Part shown: in pieces, positions 8,677-18,739 of the stretch
How the letters are laid out: each line of letters starts with the position of its first letter
Numbering within the stretch: position 1 is the stretch's first letter
Assembly (NCBI GenBank): GCA_003240775.1
Contig: QFNI01000011.1
Span: 25,110-89,109, forward strand
Direction: 5' to 3'
Length of the DNA stretch: 64,000 nt
From: Mesorhizobium amorphae
GTDB taxonomy: Bacteria; Pseudomonadota; Alphaproteobacteria; Rhizobiales; Rhizobiaceae
Translations under genes and position numbers: made by a program
The notes under the pieces: model-generated
What the model was told of the DNA's origin: nothing
What the model saw: only the letters and a program-made list of their open reading frames with translations
The model's database searches: none

Positions 8677-9828
8677 ATGACACAAGCATCATCGGCAAGA
8701 TTGCGCCTCGCGGTGGTGGGCGGCGGCATCTTCGGGGTGTCCACGGCTCTCTCCGCCGCGCGCCTCGGCGCGGATGTGATGATCGTCACCGAAAAGGCGA
8801 TCGGCAGCGGCGCGTCGAGCCGCTCGCTGTCCTGGCTCAACTCCGCACGCTTCAGGTCGGCACCCTATCACCGGCTGCGCACGGCCGGCATCGACCGCTA
8901 CCGCACGATGTTCGCGAACGACCCCACGGCGTCCTGGCTGCGCTTCGACGGCGGCCTGACCTGGGATGCCGATGGCGCGGGCAACGCGATGGACCGGGTT
9001 CACGCCCATGAGCGCTCGATCGGCTACCACAGCCTGCGCCTCGATGCGGCGGGCGTGGCGGCCACCGTGCCTGGCGTCGACCCCCAGGCGGTGCCCTCGC
9101 AAGGTGCGGTCTTCAACCCCGGCGAAGGCTGGGTCGACCTGCCCATGCTGATCGACTCGCTCTTGGTCGAGTTTTCAGCACTCGGCGGCAAGGTGGTGGA
9201 GAACGTGGGCGAAGCGCGCGTCACCCTGCAAAACGGCCGGGTCAGCGGGCTTTCCACCGCGAGCGGGCAGTCGCTCGAGGCCGACGCGGTGCTGCTCGCC
9301 ACCGGCCCCGCCGTGCCGAAGATGGCCGCCGATCTCGGCGTCACCATTCCCGATTCGACGCCGATCTCGCTTCTCGCCAAGACCAAGCCCGTCGAGACGC
9401 CGCTGCGCGCGGTCCTCAACACGCCCGGCATCGCGCTGCGCCCCACGCCGGACGGCGCGCTCGTGATGGATTCCGCCTGGAGCGAGGAAGAGATCGCTGG
9501 CATGGACCGCGACCAAGTGGCGGTGTCCGAGGAACTTCTCGCCCGCCTGCTGCGCGAGGCCAGCAACGTGCTGATCGGCAACCCCACGCTTGCGCTCGAA
9601 TCCTTCGCCTTCGGCCCCAAGCCCATTCCGGGCGACGGCGAGCCCGTGTTCGGCGCGCTCGACACGGTGCCCGGTGCCTTTGTCGCCTTCAGCCACAGCG
9701 GCGCGACACTCGGCTTGATCGCGGGCGAACTGATCGCGGCCGAGATCGTCTCGGGCGAGCGCAACCCGCTTCTCGAACCCTTCCGCGCCGCCCGCTTCGC
9801 CGGCGAAGCCGAGCGGAAGCGCGCTTGA
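8677..9828 (+). CDS. FAD-dependent amino-acid/amine oxidoreductase (DAO family)
   Basis: 383-residue flavoprotein of the D-amino-acid oxidase/dehydrogenase and glycine/sarcosine oxidase superfamily. The ADP-binding motif VVGGGIFG is at 13-20, followed by the family pattern GSGASSRSLSWLN. The C terminus has the glycine-rich 'FSHSGATLGLIAGELIA' segment that completes the FAD site. It is the first gene of an operon with a polar amino-acid ABC importer and overlaps the ATPase start by 4 bases. A secondary amine, D-amino acid or opine-like substrate is plausible, imported by the same operon and oxidised here (inference). Confidence 0.9.
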   Translation: MTQASSARLRLAVVGGGIFGVSTALSAARLGADVMIVTEKAIGSGASSRSLSWLNSARFRSAPYHRLRTAGIDRYRTMFANDPTASWLRFDGGLTWDADGAGNAMDRVHAHERSIGYHSLRLDAAGVAATVPGVDPQAVPSQGAVFNPGEGWVDLPMLIDSLLVEFSALGGKVVENVGEARVTLQNGRVSGLSTASGQSLEADAVLLATGPAVPKMAADLGVTIPDSTPISLLAKTKPVETPLRAVLNTPGIALRPTPDGALVMDSAWSEEEIAGMDRDQVAVSEELLARLLREASNVLIGNPTLALESFAFGPKPIPGDGEPVFGALDTVPGAFVAFSHSGATLGLIAGELIAAEIVSGERNPLLEPFRAARFAGEAERKRA

Positions 9829-10589
9829 GCGCGGCGCCCTCCCCCACCGGCCGGCCAGGCGCCTGCGTCGAGCTGCAAGGCGTCGACAAGTGGTTCGGCA
9901 GCCTCCAGATCCTGCACGACATCGATCTGGAAGTGGGCTTGGGCGAGAAGGTCGTGGTGTGCGGGCCTTCGGGCTCGGGCAAGTCCACCATGATCCGCTG
10001 CATCAACCGATTGGAGGTGCACCAGAAGGGCCGCATCGCCGTCAACGGAGTGGTGTTGTCCGACAACCGGCGGGACGTCGACCGCGTGCGCCGCGACGTC
10101 GGCATGGTGTTTCAGAACTTCAACCTCTACCCGCACCTGACCGTGCTCGAGAACTGCACGCTCGCGCCGCGCTGGGTGAACAAGGTGCCGCGCAAGGAGG
10201 CCGAGGCGCTCGCCCGCGCCTATCTCGAGCGCGTCCGCATTCCCGACAAAGCGGATTTCTACCCGAGCCAACTTTCGGGCGGCCAGCAGCAGCGCGCGGC
10301 GATCGCGCGCTCGCTCTGCATGAAGCCCAAGGTGATGCTGTTCGACGAGCCCACATCCGCGCTCGACCCCGAACTCGTGCGCGAGGTGCTGGACACGATG
10401 GCGGGCCTGGCGCGCGACGGCATGACCATGATCTGCGTGACCCACGAGATGGGCTTCGCCCGCCAGGTGGCCGACCGCGTGGTGTTCATGGATGGCGGCC
10501 GCATCGTGGAATCCGCCCCGCCCGAGGAGTTCTTCGCCCAGCCGCGCGAGGCGCGCACACGTCTTTTCCTCAGCCAGATCCTGCACTAG
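9825..10589 (+). CDS. Polar amino-acid ABC transporter ATP-binding protein (GlnQ-like)
   Basis: 254-residue ATPase with Walker A GPSGSGKST, Q-loop 'VFQNFNLYPHLTV', signature LSGGQQQRAAIARSL, Walker B LFDEPTSALDPE and the H-loop in THEMGFA. These are typical of the polar amino-acid uptake group. The likely start is a TTG at 9825 that overlaps the upstream TGA (TTGA), suggesting translational coupling with the oxidase. The ATP-binding body begins about 13 residues later, so a short disordered leader is included. Confidence 0.93.
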   Translation: MSAAPSPTGRPGACVELQGVDKWFGSLQILHDIDLEVGLGEKVVVCGPSGSGKSTMIRCINRLEVHQKGRIAVNGVVLSDNRRDVDRVRRDVGMVFQNFNLYPHLTVLENCTLAPRWVNKVPRKEAEALARAYLERVRIPDKADFYPSQLSGGQQQRAAIARSLCMKPKVMLFDEPTSALDPELVREVLDTMAGLARDGMTMICVTHEMGFARQVADRVVFMDGGRIVESAPPEEFFAQPREARTRLFLSQILH

Positions 10590-10678
10590 CGCGAAGCGGA
10601 AGAGGCCCGAACACCCCGCGCAAACGACGAATGGCCAACATTCGCGCTCAACCGAAACTCAACGATGGGAACACCGAG

Positions 10679-11530
10679 ATGAAACTGCCACACCTCTTCA
10701 AGCGCTTCGCACCGGCCCTGGGCGCGGCATTCCTTCTTTCCGCCGGGCTTTCTCAAGGCTTTGCGAGCGAGCTTCCCCCGCTGCCCCAGGCGATCAAGGA
10801 TGCGGGCGAGCTGCGCATCGGCGTGAAGTGCGATTCCCCGCCCTTCGGCGCATCGGGCTCGGACGGCAAGCCGGTCGGCGTCGAGATCGACATGGCCAAG
10901 CAGCTCGGCACTTATGCGTTCGGTTCGTCTGAGAAGGCCGTCTTGAGCTGCGTCGCCACCGACGCGCGCATCCCCTCGCTCACCGGCGGCAAGATCGACC
11001 TGATCCTGGCGACGCTCGGCCGCACGCCCGCGCGCCAGGAAGTGATCGACTATTCCGAGATCTACTACTGGGGCGCGAGCAACGTGATCGTGCCCAAGGA
11101 CAGCGCGATCCAGACGCTCAGCGACTTCCAGAACAAGTCCATGCTGATCGTGAAGGGCGGCAACCAGATCAAGTGGCTGCGCGAGAACATCCCCGACCTG
11201 AGCTTCGTGCAGCTCAACTCCACCTCCGACAGCATCCAGGCGCTGCTGCAGGGCCGCGCGGACGGCTATGCGGGCGACGCGGTGACGGCGGCCATGCTGG
11301 TCGGCAACTACCCGCAGCTGCGCATCATCGACGAGGAAGTCGATGTGGGCGTCAACGGCATCGGCCTGCGCAAGGGCGACACCGAGCTCAAGGCCTTCGT
11401 CGATGCGGCGCTGAAGAAGATGCGCGACGAGAAGTTCTTCGCCACCTCCGTCAAGACGCATGTGACCGACCCCAACCAGTTCAAGGTCATGCTGAAGGGC
11501 TTCGAGACCGCTCCGCCGGTCAAGAACTGA
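10679..11530 (+). CDS. Amino-acid ABC transporter substrate-binding protein
   Basis: 283-residue periplasmic binding protein, family 3 (SBP_bac_3). The Sec signal peptide is visible: a charged start (MKLPHLFKRF), a hydrophobic core and a small-residue cleavage region near FAS-E at about 30. The mature part opens with the family pattern 'LRIGVKCDSPPFGA' and includes 'VDAALKKMRDE' near the C terminus. The start at 10679 gives a clean signal peptide; an ATG at 10631 would add 16 non-signal residues. A strong hairpin follows the stop. Confidence 0.93.
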   Translation: MKLPHLFKRFAPALGAAFLLSAGLSQGFASELPPLPQAIKDAGELRIGVKCDSPPFGASGSDGKPVGVEIDMAKQLGTYAFGSSEKAVLSCVATDARIPSLTGGKIDLILATLGRTPARQEVIDYSEIYYWGASNVIVPKDSAIQTLSDFQNKSMLIVKGGNQIKWLRENIPDLSFVQLNSTSDSIQALLQGRADGYAGDAVTAAMLVGNYPQLRIIDEEVDVGVNGIGLRKGDTELKAFVDAALKKMRDEKFFATSVKTHVTDPNQFKVMLKGFETAPPVKN

Positions 11531-11539
11531 GCAAGCAGG

Positions 11540-11567
11540 AAGGGCGCCCGCTTTCTCGGGCGCCCTT
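11540..11567 (+). terminator. Strong hairpin after binding-protein gene (terminator/attenuator)
   Basis: Perfect 11-bp stem AAGGGCGCCCG / CGGGCGCCCTT with a 6-base loop, followed by TTCCCATCTT. It lies 10 bases after the binding-protein stop and ends 24 bases before the permease start. It probably acts as a partial terminator that keeps permease expression below that of the binding protein. Confidence 0.75.
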
Positions 11568-11591
11568 TCCCATCTTCCGGGGAAGACGGCC

Positions 11592-12251
11592 GTGGATCTC
11601 GACTACCTGTTTGGCGCGCTGCCCGACCTGATGACCGGGCTCAAGATGACGGTGGTCGTCTCGGCACTCGCCATCGCGCTTTCGATCCTGTTGGGCATGG
11701 TCGGCGCCTGGGCGCGCACCAGCGGCATCAAGCCGGTGGAATATCTCGCCACAGCCTATGTCGAGCTGATCCGCGGCACGCCGCTTCTGGTCCAGATCTT
11801 CTTCATCTTCTACGGCCTGCCGAGCCTGGGGCTCGGGCTTTCCGTGTTCTGGTCGGGCGTGATCGCGCTGACCGCCTGGGCGAGCGCCTTCCACACCGAG
11901 AATTTCCGCGCGGGGCTGGCGGCCGTGGGTTCGGGGATGCGCGACGCCTCAGCCTCGCTCGGCTTGCGCCGCTGGCAGCACGGGCTCTTCGTGGTGCTTC
12001 CGCTCGCCGCCCGCGCAGCGCTTCCCTCGGCCGTCAACACGGTGGTCTCCACCTTCAAGAACTCGGCCTATCTCCAGGCCATCGGGCTGGTCGAGCTGAC
12101 TTTCGTGGCTGTGGACCGCATCGCCTACGACTTCCGCGCCACCGAGATGTTCTTCGCCATCTGCGTGATCTACGTGGTCTGCGTGCTCATGCTGTCCACC
12201 GGCGGGCGCATGCTCGAACGCCGCCTCAACCGGCCGTACGAGGCGCGCTGA
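11592..12251 (+). CDS. Amino-acid ABC transporter permease (HisM/GlnP-like) 1
   Basis: 219-residue inner-membrane permease of the polar amino-acid group. The family motif around 'YVELIRGTPLLVQIFF' (first conserved loop) and the EAA-type loop 'GMRDASASLGLRRWQ' are clear. About five membrane helices are present. The start is GTG at 11592, 61 bases after the binding-protein stop and behind the hairpin. It forms the translocation channel with the next gene. Confidence 0.92.
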   Translation: MDLDYLFGALPDLMTGLKMTVVVSALAIALSILLGMVGAWARTSGIKPVEYLATAYVELIRGTPLLVQIFFIFYGLPSLGLGLSVFWSGVIALTAWASAFHTENFRAGLAAVGSGMRDASASLGLRRWQHGLFVVLPLAARAALPSAVNTVVSTFKNSAYLQAIGLVELTFVAVDRIAYDFRATEMFFAICVIYVVCVLMLSTGGRMLERRLNRPYEAR

Positions 12252-12254
12252 CTT

Positions 12255-12980
12255 ATGCTGCTTTATGACTTTCGCTTCTTTCTGCTCGAAGGGTTTCTGA
12301 ACACCCTGCTTTTGTCGGGTGCGATGATCCTGGGCGGGACGTTCTTCGCGATCCTGTTCGCGGCCGGGCTTTTCGTGCCGATCAAGCCCTTGCGCATGGC
12401 CGTCTACGGGCTGGTCGAGATCCTGCGCGACATCCCGCTGATGGTGACGGTGCTTCTGGTCTATTTCATGCTGCCCAATGCCGGGCTCTCGCTCGACCCG
12501 TTCTGGTCGAGCGCGCTGAGCGTTTCCGTGTGGGGCGGGGCGAACGGCGCCCACATCATTCGCGCCGGCCTGCTCGCCGTGCCCAAGGGCCAGCGCGAGG
12601 CAGCCCAGGCCTTCGGCCTGCGCGGCTGGAAGGGCCTGCTCCTGGTGATCGTGCCGCAGGCCATGCCCGTGATCCTGCCGCCTTATGTCAGCCTGATCAC
12701 CGGCCTCGTGCAGGCGAGTTCGCTCGGTGCCGTGATCGGCGCGCACGAGCTGTTTCGCGCGGGCCAGGTCCTGATCGAGCAGACCACGATCTCCCAGGGC
12801 GGCAGCCCGGCCTATCTGGTCTACGGGCTGATCCTCGTGGTCTACTTCATCCTGTGCTCGACGATCTCGCTGATCGGCCGCCGGGCGGAAGCCTATTTCG
12901 CGAGGGACGTGCGCGCGAAAAGGCAGTCCAACGCGGCCCAGCCCGCGATGGCGGAAAAGTTCACCACTCAGCCGACTTGA
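12255..12980 (+). CDS. Amino-acid ABC transporter permease (HisQ/GlnP-like) 2
   Basis: 241-residue permease with 'LVEILRDIPLMVTVLLVYFML' style first loop and the EAA loop 'GQREAAQAFGLRGWKG'. Five hydrophobic helices are visible. It starts 3 bases after the first permease and ends the LacI-controlled operon (oxidase, ATPase, binding protein, two permeases). Its stop is 4 bases from the stop of the convergent ureG, so no dedicated terminator fits between the two operons. Confidence 0.92.
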   Translation: MLLYDFRFFLLEGFLNTLLLSGAMILGGTFFAILFAAGLFVPIKPLRMAVYGLVEILRDIPLMVTVLLVYFMLPNAGLSLDPFWSSALSVSVWGGANGAHIIRAGLLAVPKGQREAAQAFGLRGWKGLLLVIVPQAMPVILPPYVSLITGLVQASSLGAVIGAHELFRAGQVLIEQTTISQGGSPAYLVYGLILVVYFILCSTISLIGRRAEAYFARDVRAKRQSNAAQPAMAEKFTTQPT

Positions 12981-12984
12981 GGAT

Positions 12985-13596
12985 CTAGAGCCCGCCTTCC
13001 GTTTCCAGAAAGGCGACGATCTCTTCGAGACCCACCCTGCGCCGCATGTCGGTGAACACGAAGGGCCGGCCGCCGCGCTGCTTTTCGGTGTCGCTTCGCA
13101 TCACGTCGAGGTCCGCGCCCACGAAGGGGGCGAGGTCGGTCTTGTTGATGATCAGCAGGTCCGAGCGCGTGATGCCAGGCCCCCCCTTGCGCGGGATCTT
13201 CTCGCCTGCGGCGACATCGATCACGTAAAGCGTGATGTCGGCGAGGTCGGGCGAGAAGGTGGCGGCTAGGTTGTCGCCGCCCGATTCGATGAACACCACG
13301 TCGAGATCGGGAAAGCGGCGGCGCATCTCGGCGATGGCCTGGAGGTTGATGGAAGCATCCTCGCGGATCGCGGTGTGCGGGCAGCCGCCCGTTTCCACGC
13401 CGATGATGCGCTCCTCGGGCAGCGCCTGCACGCGGTTGAGGATCAGCTCGTCCTCTTTGGTGAAGATGTCGTTGGTGACGACGGCGACCGACCAGCGGTC
13501 GCGCATCCGCTTGCACAGCATCTCCGTCAGCGTCGTCTTGCCCGCGCCCACGGGGCCGCCGATGCCCACGCGCAGCGGGCCGTTGGGTGAGGTCAT
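12985..13596 (-). CDS. ureG: Urease accessory GTPase UreG
   Basis: 203-residue SIMIBI-class GTPase that drives nickel delivery into apo-urease with UreF and UreD(H). The P-loop GPVGAGKTT is near 14-22. The UreG-specific segments 'VETGGCPHTAIREDAS' (the metal-binding CPH motif), 'ESGGDNLAATFSP' and the base-recognition NKTD are all present. It is the last gene of the urease operon. The ATG at 13596 overlaps the ureF stop as ATGA. Confidence 0.97.
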   Translation of the reverse strand: MTSPNGPLRVGIGGPVGAGKTTLTEMLCKRMRDRWSVAVVTNDIFTKEDELILNRVQALPEERIIGVETGGCPHTAIREDASINLQAIAEMRRRFPDLDVVFIESGGDNLAATFSPDLADITLYVIDVAAGEKIPRKGGPGITRSDLLIINKTDLAPFVGADLDVMRSDTEKQRGGRPFVFTDMRRRVGLEEIVAFLETEGGL

Positions 13597-14252
13597 GATC
13601 GGAACACCCGCGAATAAAGCGCCTCGTGGCGCATGGAAAGAATGTCGGAAGAGGTGGAGGAGGAGCCGAGATCGTCGAGCGAGGATCGCGCGGCGCGCGC
13701 GGCCGTGTCGAGCAGCAGCGGCTCGAATGCTGCGAGAGTGGCTACCCCGTCGCGCTGCCCGAGCGGCACGAGGCGAAGGGCTGCCTGCACGAGGTTCGCG
13801 CTGAAGGCGTGGAGGAAGCCGAGAAGGGCCGCTTCCAGCGCCACCCCGCTCCGCCCTGCCGCGACGCCCACCGCCACCGGATAGGGAAGGTCGGACGGCA
13901 GGCCCGGCAGCCATGCGGAGACCGCCTCGCCAAAGGCTGCGCCCTGCAGCGTGGTTTCCAGGTGGCGCTCGCGCGAGCCCGCGAGCGCCTGGCCGAGTTC
14001 GGCCACAGCACCCGCATCGCCGCCGCTTGTCGCCTCGCGCCAGGCTTCCGCCAGCAGCACCGCGTCGTTCCAGCCCGAGCCGTGGGCGACGAGCACGCTC
14101 AGCCAGCCTTGCAGGGAGGCACGGTCGTGAACGAGCCCCTCATGCACCGCGCTTTCGAGCCCGTGGCTGTAGGCGAAGGCGCCGACCGGGAAGGCGGGCG
14201 ACAGCCAGGACAGGAGCCTGAGCAGCGCCGGCCCGGCTGGGGTGTCAGTCAT
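13593..14252 (-). CDS. ureF: Urease accessory protein UreF
   Basis: 219-residue all-helical accessory protein that bridges UreG and UreD and gates nickel/CO2 delivery. The characteristic N-terminal motif 'LSWLSPAFPVGAFAYSHGLE' is present, and the conserved C-terminal 'SMRHEALYSRVFRS' is intact. The ATG at 14252 overlaps the end of ureE by 8 bases; an in-frame upstream extension would run into the His-rich coding region of ureE and is rejected. Confidence 0.96.
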   Translation of the reverse strand: MTDTPAGPALLRLLSWLSPAFPVGAFAYSHGLESAVHEGLVHDRASLQGWLSVLVAHGSGWNDAVLLAEAWREATSGGDAGAVAELGQALAGSRERHLETTLQGAAFGEAVSAWLPGLPSDLPYPVAVGVAAGRSGVALEAALLGFLHAFSANLVQAALRLVPLGQRDGVATLAAFEPLLLDTAARAARSSLDDLGSSSTSSDILSMRHEALYSRVFRS

Positions 14253-14706
14253 GGTCGTGGGAGTAGTGCCCATGCGCGTGGCCGTGCCCGTGATATGCAC
14301 CGTGCACGGGCTGGAAGGGCGCGCTCACTTCGCGCACCGTGGCGCCCAGGCCTTCCAGCATGGCGCGGATCACGTGGTCGCGGCGGATCAGGATGCGGCG
14401 GTCGTCGATCTGGGCTGCGAGGTGGCGGTTGCCGAGATGCCAGGCGAGATGGCGCAGCGGCACATGCTCGCCCGCCTCGACCTCGTAGAGCGGCTCGTCG
14501 GCCGCCTCGATCCGCACCGCGCGCCCGTCTTCCAGCACGAGCAGGTCGCCATCGGCGAACAGCACGGGCTCGGGCAGGTCCACCGTCACGGCCAGGCCCT
14601 CGAGCGTCGTCACCCGCTTGCGCCGCAGGTGCCGCTCGGAAGCTTCGAGCCGCACGGTGCCGGCGATCTCCGCATGGGAATGGTGGGCGTGGGAAATGGC
14701 GCGCAT
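14245..14706 (-). CDS. ureE: Urease nickel metallochaperone UreE
   Basis: 153-residue nickel chaperone. The N-terminal peptide-binding domain and the metal domain ending in 'LAWHLGNRHL' are typical. The C terminus is strongly histidine-rich (about eight His in the last 20 residues, HGHGHAHGHYSHDHD), as in UreE proteins that store several Ni ions. It lies 6 bases downstream of ureC and overlaps ureF. Confidence 0.96.
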   Translation of the reverse strand: MRAISHAHHSHAEIAGTVRLEASERHLRRKRVTTLEGLAVTVDLPEPVLFADGDLLVLEDGRAVRIEAADEPLYEVEAGEHVPLRHLAWHLGNRHLAAQIDDRRILIRRDHVIRAMLEGLGATVREVSAPFQPVHGAYHGHGHAHGHYSHDHD

Positions 14707-14712
14707 GGGGGC

Positions 14713-16424
<1,712 letters not shown>

Positions 16425-16425
<1 letters not shown>

Positions 16426-16730
16426 CAGAGGTCTCCCATCACCTTGCCCTGGAAGCCGAACACGCGGCGCTTGCCGCCGAACGGCACCAGCCGCACCTCG
16501 CGCTCCTGGCCGGGCTCGAAGCGCACGGCGGTGCCGCTCGCGATGTCGAGCCTGAGCCCGCGCGTCTGTTCCCGGTCGAAGCGCAGGGCCTCGTTGGTTT
16601 CGAAGAAATGGTAGTGCGAGCCGACCTGGATCGGGCGGTCGCCGGTGTTGGCGACCAGAACCGTGAGGGCTTCGGCACCCGCGTTCAGCGTGATCGGGCC
16701 TTCGGCCGAGATGATTTCGCCAGGGATCAC
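16425..16730 (-). CDS. ureB: Urease beta subunit UreB
   Basis: 101-residue structural subunit of the three-chain bacterial urease. It starts with the conserved 'MIPGEIISAEGPI' and contains 'VGSHYHFFETN'. Normal length. It lies between ureJ (2 bases upstream) and ureC (overlap), so translation of the structural genes is coupled. Confidence 0.97.
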
Positions 16731-16732
16731 GC

Positions 16733-17305
16733 TCAGCCTCCCGCCAGAACCCAGAGCCCGCCGAGCGCGGTGAGCCCGCCCAGCGCACGCGCACCGACCC
16801 GGCCGGAAAGCCGGCCCAAGGCAACGCCAAGCGCCACGCCCGTGCCGTGCAGCAGGGCCGTCGCCGCGGCGAACCCGCCCGCAAAGGCCCAGGCCCCGGC
16901 CGCACCCAGTTCACCGCCGTGGGCAAAGCCGTGAAACAGCGCGAAGAAGCCCACGAGCATGGCTGCCCACCCCGTCGGCGCCCGCAGCGCGACGAGCGCC
17001 GCAAGCCCCAGCACCACGACGGACGCCCCGACCACGGGCTCCACGAAAGGCAGGCCGAGGCCCGCGATCGCCGCCGCAAAGCCCAGCACCATCGCGCCCA
17101 CGAAGGCTGCCGGCACGGCCCAGACCGCGCGTCCGCCCAGAAGCGACGCCCAGAGGCCCACGCCCACCATGGCGAGCAGGTGGTCGAGCCCGAAGAAGGG
17201 ATGCGAGAAGCCGGCGGCGAACGAGCCGTGCGCGGCGGGGTCGAGATGCGCGAAAGCGGGCGTGGCAGCCAGGCTCAAGCCGAGGACGAGAAGGGTTCTG
17301 CGCAT
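16733..17305 (-). CDS. ureJ: HupE/UreJ family nickel/cobalt permease
   Basis: 190-residue membrane protein of the HupE/UreJ family, thought to be a secondary nickel permease. It has a signal-like N terminus ending in AFAHLDP, and the family motif 'HPFFGLDHLLAMVGVG' followed by about five more helices including 'FHGFAHGGEL', whose His residues probably bind the metal. It is inserted between ureA and ureB, an arrangement seen in rhizobial urease operons, and would supply nickel for the enzyme. Confidence 0.93.
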   Translation of the reverse strand: MRRTLLVLGLSLAATPAFAHLDPAAHGSFAAGFSHPFFGLDHLLAMVGVGLWASLLGGRAVWAVPAAFVGAMVLGFAAAIAGLGLPFVEPVVGASVVVLGLAALVALRAPTGWAAMLVGFFALFHGFAHGGELGAAGAWAFAGGFAAATALLHGTGVALGVALGRLSGRVGARALGGLTALGGLWVLAGG

Positions 17306-17316
17306 GATCGGGCCTT

Positions 17317-17619
17317 TCAGCGGATGGGTTCGTGGACGGTGACGAGTTTCGTGCCGTCGGGAAAGGTGGCTTCCACCTGAACGTCGTGGATCATCTCGGC
17401 CACGCCCGCCATCACCTGGTCGCGCGTGATCACATGGGCGCCCGCTTCCATCAGCTCGGCCACCGGGCGACCGTCGCGCGCGCCTTCCACCACGAAGTCG
17501 GAGATCAGGGCGATGGCCTCGGGGTGGTTGAGCTTGACGCCGCGTTCGAGCCGCCTGCGGGCCACCACGGCCGCCATGGCGACCAGGAGCTTGTCTTTCT
17601 CGCGCGGGGTGAGGTTCAT
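17317..17619 (-). CDS. ureA: Urease gamma subunit UreA
   Basis: 100-residue smallest urease subunit. It begins MNLTPREKDKLL and contains 'KLNHPEAIALISDFVVEGARDG', both diagnostic. Normal length, 9 bases after ureD and 11 before ureJ. Confidence 0.97.
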   Translation of the reverse strand: MNLTPREKDKLLVAMAAVVARRRLERGVKLNHPEAIALISDFVVEGARDGRPVAELMEAGAHVITRDQVMAGVAEMIHDVQVEATFPDGTKLVTVHEPIR

Positions 17620-17628
17620 GAGGAATTC

Positions 17629-18474
17629 CTAAAGCTGCCAGACCTTGGGCAATGGCTGTTCGGGCGCAAGCAGGCCGAGCAGCGGCTCGAGCCGCCGCCG
17701 CAGCAGGAGCCCGCTTTCGGCCACGAGCCGCACCACGAGCTTGCCGCCCCAGACGCTTGCGCCCCCTTCCGCGCCCGCGATGCCGCGCGCCTCGTCCAAG
17801 ACACGCTCGGGCGCAGCGGACACATGGAGCACTGTCGCCATAGCGCGCCGGCCGCCGAGTGCGGCTGGGCGCGCGAGCTTTTCCGCGACCGCGCCATCCA
17901 CCCGGAAATCCTCGGCGAAGATCAGCCGCCCGTCGCGGCGCACGCGCCAGCGGTCGTGCAGGAAGCCCGCCGAAACGCTTTCGCCCATCGCCTGGCGCCC
18001 CCAGAGCACGGCCTCGACGGCCAGCAGCTCGGCATCCCCTTCGAGGTCCACTTCGAGACGCCGCGCGAGCCGCGCGCCGTTGAACAGGATGGTTTCCTGC
18101 GGCAGCCAGCAGAGCCTGGCCCCACTTCCCACGCGCAGCGTGTTCGCGACGCGCGCATCCGCGCCCGTCGAGCGGTAGATGCGCTCGCAGGCCTGGGTGG
18201 AGATCACCGCGCGCGCCGCTTCCGCCACCGCGATCTCGACCGCGAACCTGTCGCCCCCCGTCAGCCCGCCCGCCGTGTTGATCAGCACGGCCTCGGGCGC
18301 GTGGGCCGCCTCCACCGGGCGGGGCAGCCTGATCTTGGCGCAGCCTTCCTGGTAGAGCGTGGCGAGCCGGCTCCGCCCCTCGCGCATGCGGAAGGACGCC
18401 CGCGCCGCGCCCTCGGCGCGCTGCATGCGGACGGCGGGGGTGCCCGCATCCGAGATGGTGGTGTCCAAGAACAT
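17629..18474 (-). CDS. ureD: Urease accessory protein UreD (UreH)
   Basis: 281-residue accessory protein that docks on apo-urease and receives the UreFG complex. Family segments 'EAVLINTAGGLTGGDRF', 'TQACERIYRS' and 'LPQETILFNGARL' are present. It is the first gene of the operon ureD-A-J-B-C-E-F-G. The promoter must lie in 18475-18633, opposite the TPP riboswitch; I see no convincing sigma-54 or sigma-70 hexamers there. Confidence 0.95.
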   Translation of the reverse strand: MFLDTTISDAGTPAVRMQRAEGAARASFRMREGRSRLATLYQEGCAKIRLPRPVEAAHAPEAVLINTAGGLTGGDRFAVEIAVAEAARAVISTQACERIYRSTGADARVANTLRVGSGARLCWLPQETILFNGARLARRLEVDLEGDAELLAVEAVLWGRQAMGESVSAGFLHDRWRVRRDGRLIFAEDFRVDGAVAEKLARPAALGGRRAMATVLHVSAAPERVLDEARGIAGAEGGASVWGGKLVVRLVAESGLLLRRRLEPLLGLLAPEQPLPKVWQL

Positions 18475-18633
18475 CGGGGTCGTCTGGCTTCCCTCAAAGC
18501 CGGATCAGTTTTTTGCAGGTTCCACCAACGCCGCCCGCTCGGCAAGCCCACCGGGACCCCTTGGCCGCGTTTGCGCCGCGCATGGCAGCCCTGCGCGATG
18601 CCCGCTTGCGGTGGGTGGGGGAATCGTGTCTGT

Positions 18634-18738
18634 TCCGCGCCACCACAGGGGTGCTCCGTTTGGACGGGGCTGAGAGCGCGGCGCCAAGCTGCGAAACCCT
18701 CAAGCTGATCTGGTTAGTACCAGCGGAGCGAGGCGGAC
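18634..18738 (+). promoter_or_regulatory. TPP (thiamine pyrophosphate) riboswitch
   Basis: THI-element. The conserved core is visible: GGGGTGC at 18649 onward, GGGGCTGAGAG at 18666-18676, ACCCT at 18696-18700, and CTGATCTGGTTAGTACCAG at 18705-18723 with the P5 stem TGGT/ACCA. A P3 stem CTCCGT/ACGGGG and a P1 pairing of TCCGC (18634-18638) with GCGGA (18733-18737) fit the fold. The ykoF start codon is 2 bases after it, and the likely Shine-Dalgarno GAGG (18730-18733) lies in the 3' P1 strand, so TPP binding would mask the ribosome site directly. Confidence 0.93.
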
Positions 18739-18739
18739 C

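Noticed and set aside
18475..18633. Sigma-54 promoter before the urease operon
   Set aside because: GG and GC pairs on the minus strand do not have the required 10-base spacing; no reliable promoter was found.
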